In this document: positions 12,190 to 12,697 of the stretch, piece after piece | Layout of the letters: each line of letters begins with the position of its first letter | Position numbering within the stretch: position 1 is the stretch's first letter | Notes under the pieces: model-generated | What the model was told of the DNA's origin: nothing | Seen by the model: only the letters and a program-made list of their open reading frames with translations | Database searches by the model: none | Translations under genes and position numbers: made by a program | Assembly: GCA_041621405.1 (NCBI GenBank) | Contig: JBFKAV010000106.1 | Span: 1 to 12,697, forward strand | Direction of reading: 5' to 3' | Source: JBFKAV01 sp041621405 | GTDB lineage: Bacteria > Pseudomonadota > Alphaproteobacteria > Rhodobacterales > Rhodobacteraceae | DNA length: 12,697 nt

Positions 12190-12697
12190 ATGAGCGCGCC
12201 CCTCCCCGTTTCGGACAGGCCGATCCTCAAGCTCGGGAGGGCGAAATTCGCCTGCCGGGTGCCCGAGGCGATTCCCGGGCTGCGCCGGACCGAGGGCACC
12301 GGGCTCGGCAAGATAGAGCGCGATCTCCTCCGGCCGGGTCAGCATGTTCACCCCCGGCACCGGGCGCGTGGTGGAGAACACCGCCCGGGTCCGCGCGACC
12401 AGACCGAGCCGCTCGAACGGCCGGTGGCGGAAATCGCACAGAGTTTCCATGATGGCGACCTGTTCCCGGAGCTCGAGCGCCCCGCCACGGCGCTGGAATC
12501 GCTGACCGGGCTGTCCCTCGGCTGGATCCGGGTGACCGCTCCCAGGCCTCGCGATGAGCCGGTCGTGCCCTGCGCGGTTCTGAAGCTGCCCGCCGAGGGG
12601 GCGATGATCACGGCGCAGTCGCCGCGAAGCCGAACGTGTTCGCGCTGATCGACCCCGACTCAGGTGCGCTCCTGTGCGCGCAGGACAGGAGGCGCAT
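12190..12697 (+). pseudogene. Coding-like stretch of unknown family with an apparent frameshift, running off the window
   Basis: I do not recognise the family. From an ATG at 12190, with GGTGA six bases upstream, the frame runs to a stop at 12646-12648. Codons end mostly in G or C, and the segment from about 12430 (DGDLFPELERPATALES, later VLKLPAEGAMITAQSP) looks like ordinary protein. After ITAQSP the frame turns into RSRTCSR, whereas the next frame continues plausibly as AKPNVFALIDPDSGALL to the window end. A single missing base near 12624 (CCGGCG read as CCGCG) would join them. Caution: between about 12200 and 12450 the minus strand also reads plausibly (ATG at 12450, MLTRPEEIALYLAEPG), so the left part may belong to another gene. 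There are no metal motifs or membrane segments. Confidence 0.35.

Noticed and set aside
1..12697. A multi-gene defence, secondary-metabolite or mobile system
   Set aside because: Each confident gene belongs to a familiar metabolic, repair or signalling family. No nuclease/effector pairs, integrases, toxin-antitoxin pairs or CRISPR repeats were seen.

Overview
The window is about 12.7 kb of GC-rich DNA with codons that mostly end in G or C. It looks like an alphaproteobacterial chromosome, most likely Rhodobacteraceae. The strongest clue is argH, a tiny lipoprotein gene and lysA on one strand with a TlpA-type thioredoxin diverging from argH. I recall this order from Rhodobacter relatives but could not check it here. 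A phaA-phaB pair and a DadA-type dehydrogenase fit the same group. I cannot name a genus.

Layout. Positions 1-2162 (minus strand) hold the first codons of a gene leaving the window, lysA (lysine biosynthesis) and a class II aldolase/adducin-family gene, closely spaced and probably one transcript. The aldolase gene has a possible promoter with a 15-bp palindrome. Positions 2163-5632 are accessory in character: a probable 97-residue protein of unknown function, dadA (D-amino-acid dehydrogenase), a lower-GC GFA-family zinc protein with an apparent N-terminal frameshift, and gene-poor DNA between them. Positions 5633-7155 (minus) carry argH and a 44-residue lipoprotein overlapping by ATGA. The tlpA-like gene (7176-7733, plus) starts only 20 bp from argH on the opposite strand. 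It converges on tag, a 3-methyladenine DNA glycosylase gene. Divergent from tag is a stand-alone EAL phosphodiesterase gene, followed by about 690 bp with no credible gene. Then come phaA and phaB, the two enzymes that make (R)-3-hydroxybutyryl-CoA for polyhydroxybutyrate, separated by a strong hairpin and closed by another. The right edge has coding-like sequence of unknown family that seems broken by one missing base.

The genes do not form one system. They are arginine and lysine biosynthesis, envelope/periplasmic redox, D-amino-acid oxidation, base-excision repair, c-di-GMP turnover and carbon storage. I found no rRNA or tRNA gene, CRISPR array, insertion sequence, integrase or phage gene, and no convincing new multi-gene system. 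The points most worth a second look are the two apparent single-base disruptions, the 20-bp argH/tlpA divergence with overlapping ribosome-binding sites, the hairpin inside phaAB, the palindrome before the aldolase gene, and the foreign-looking block between the lipoprotein gene and lysA.
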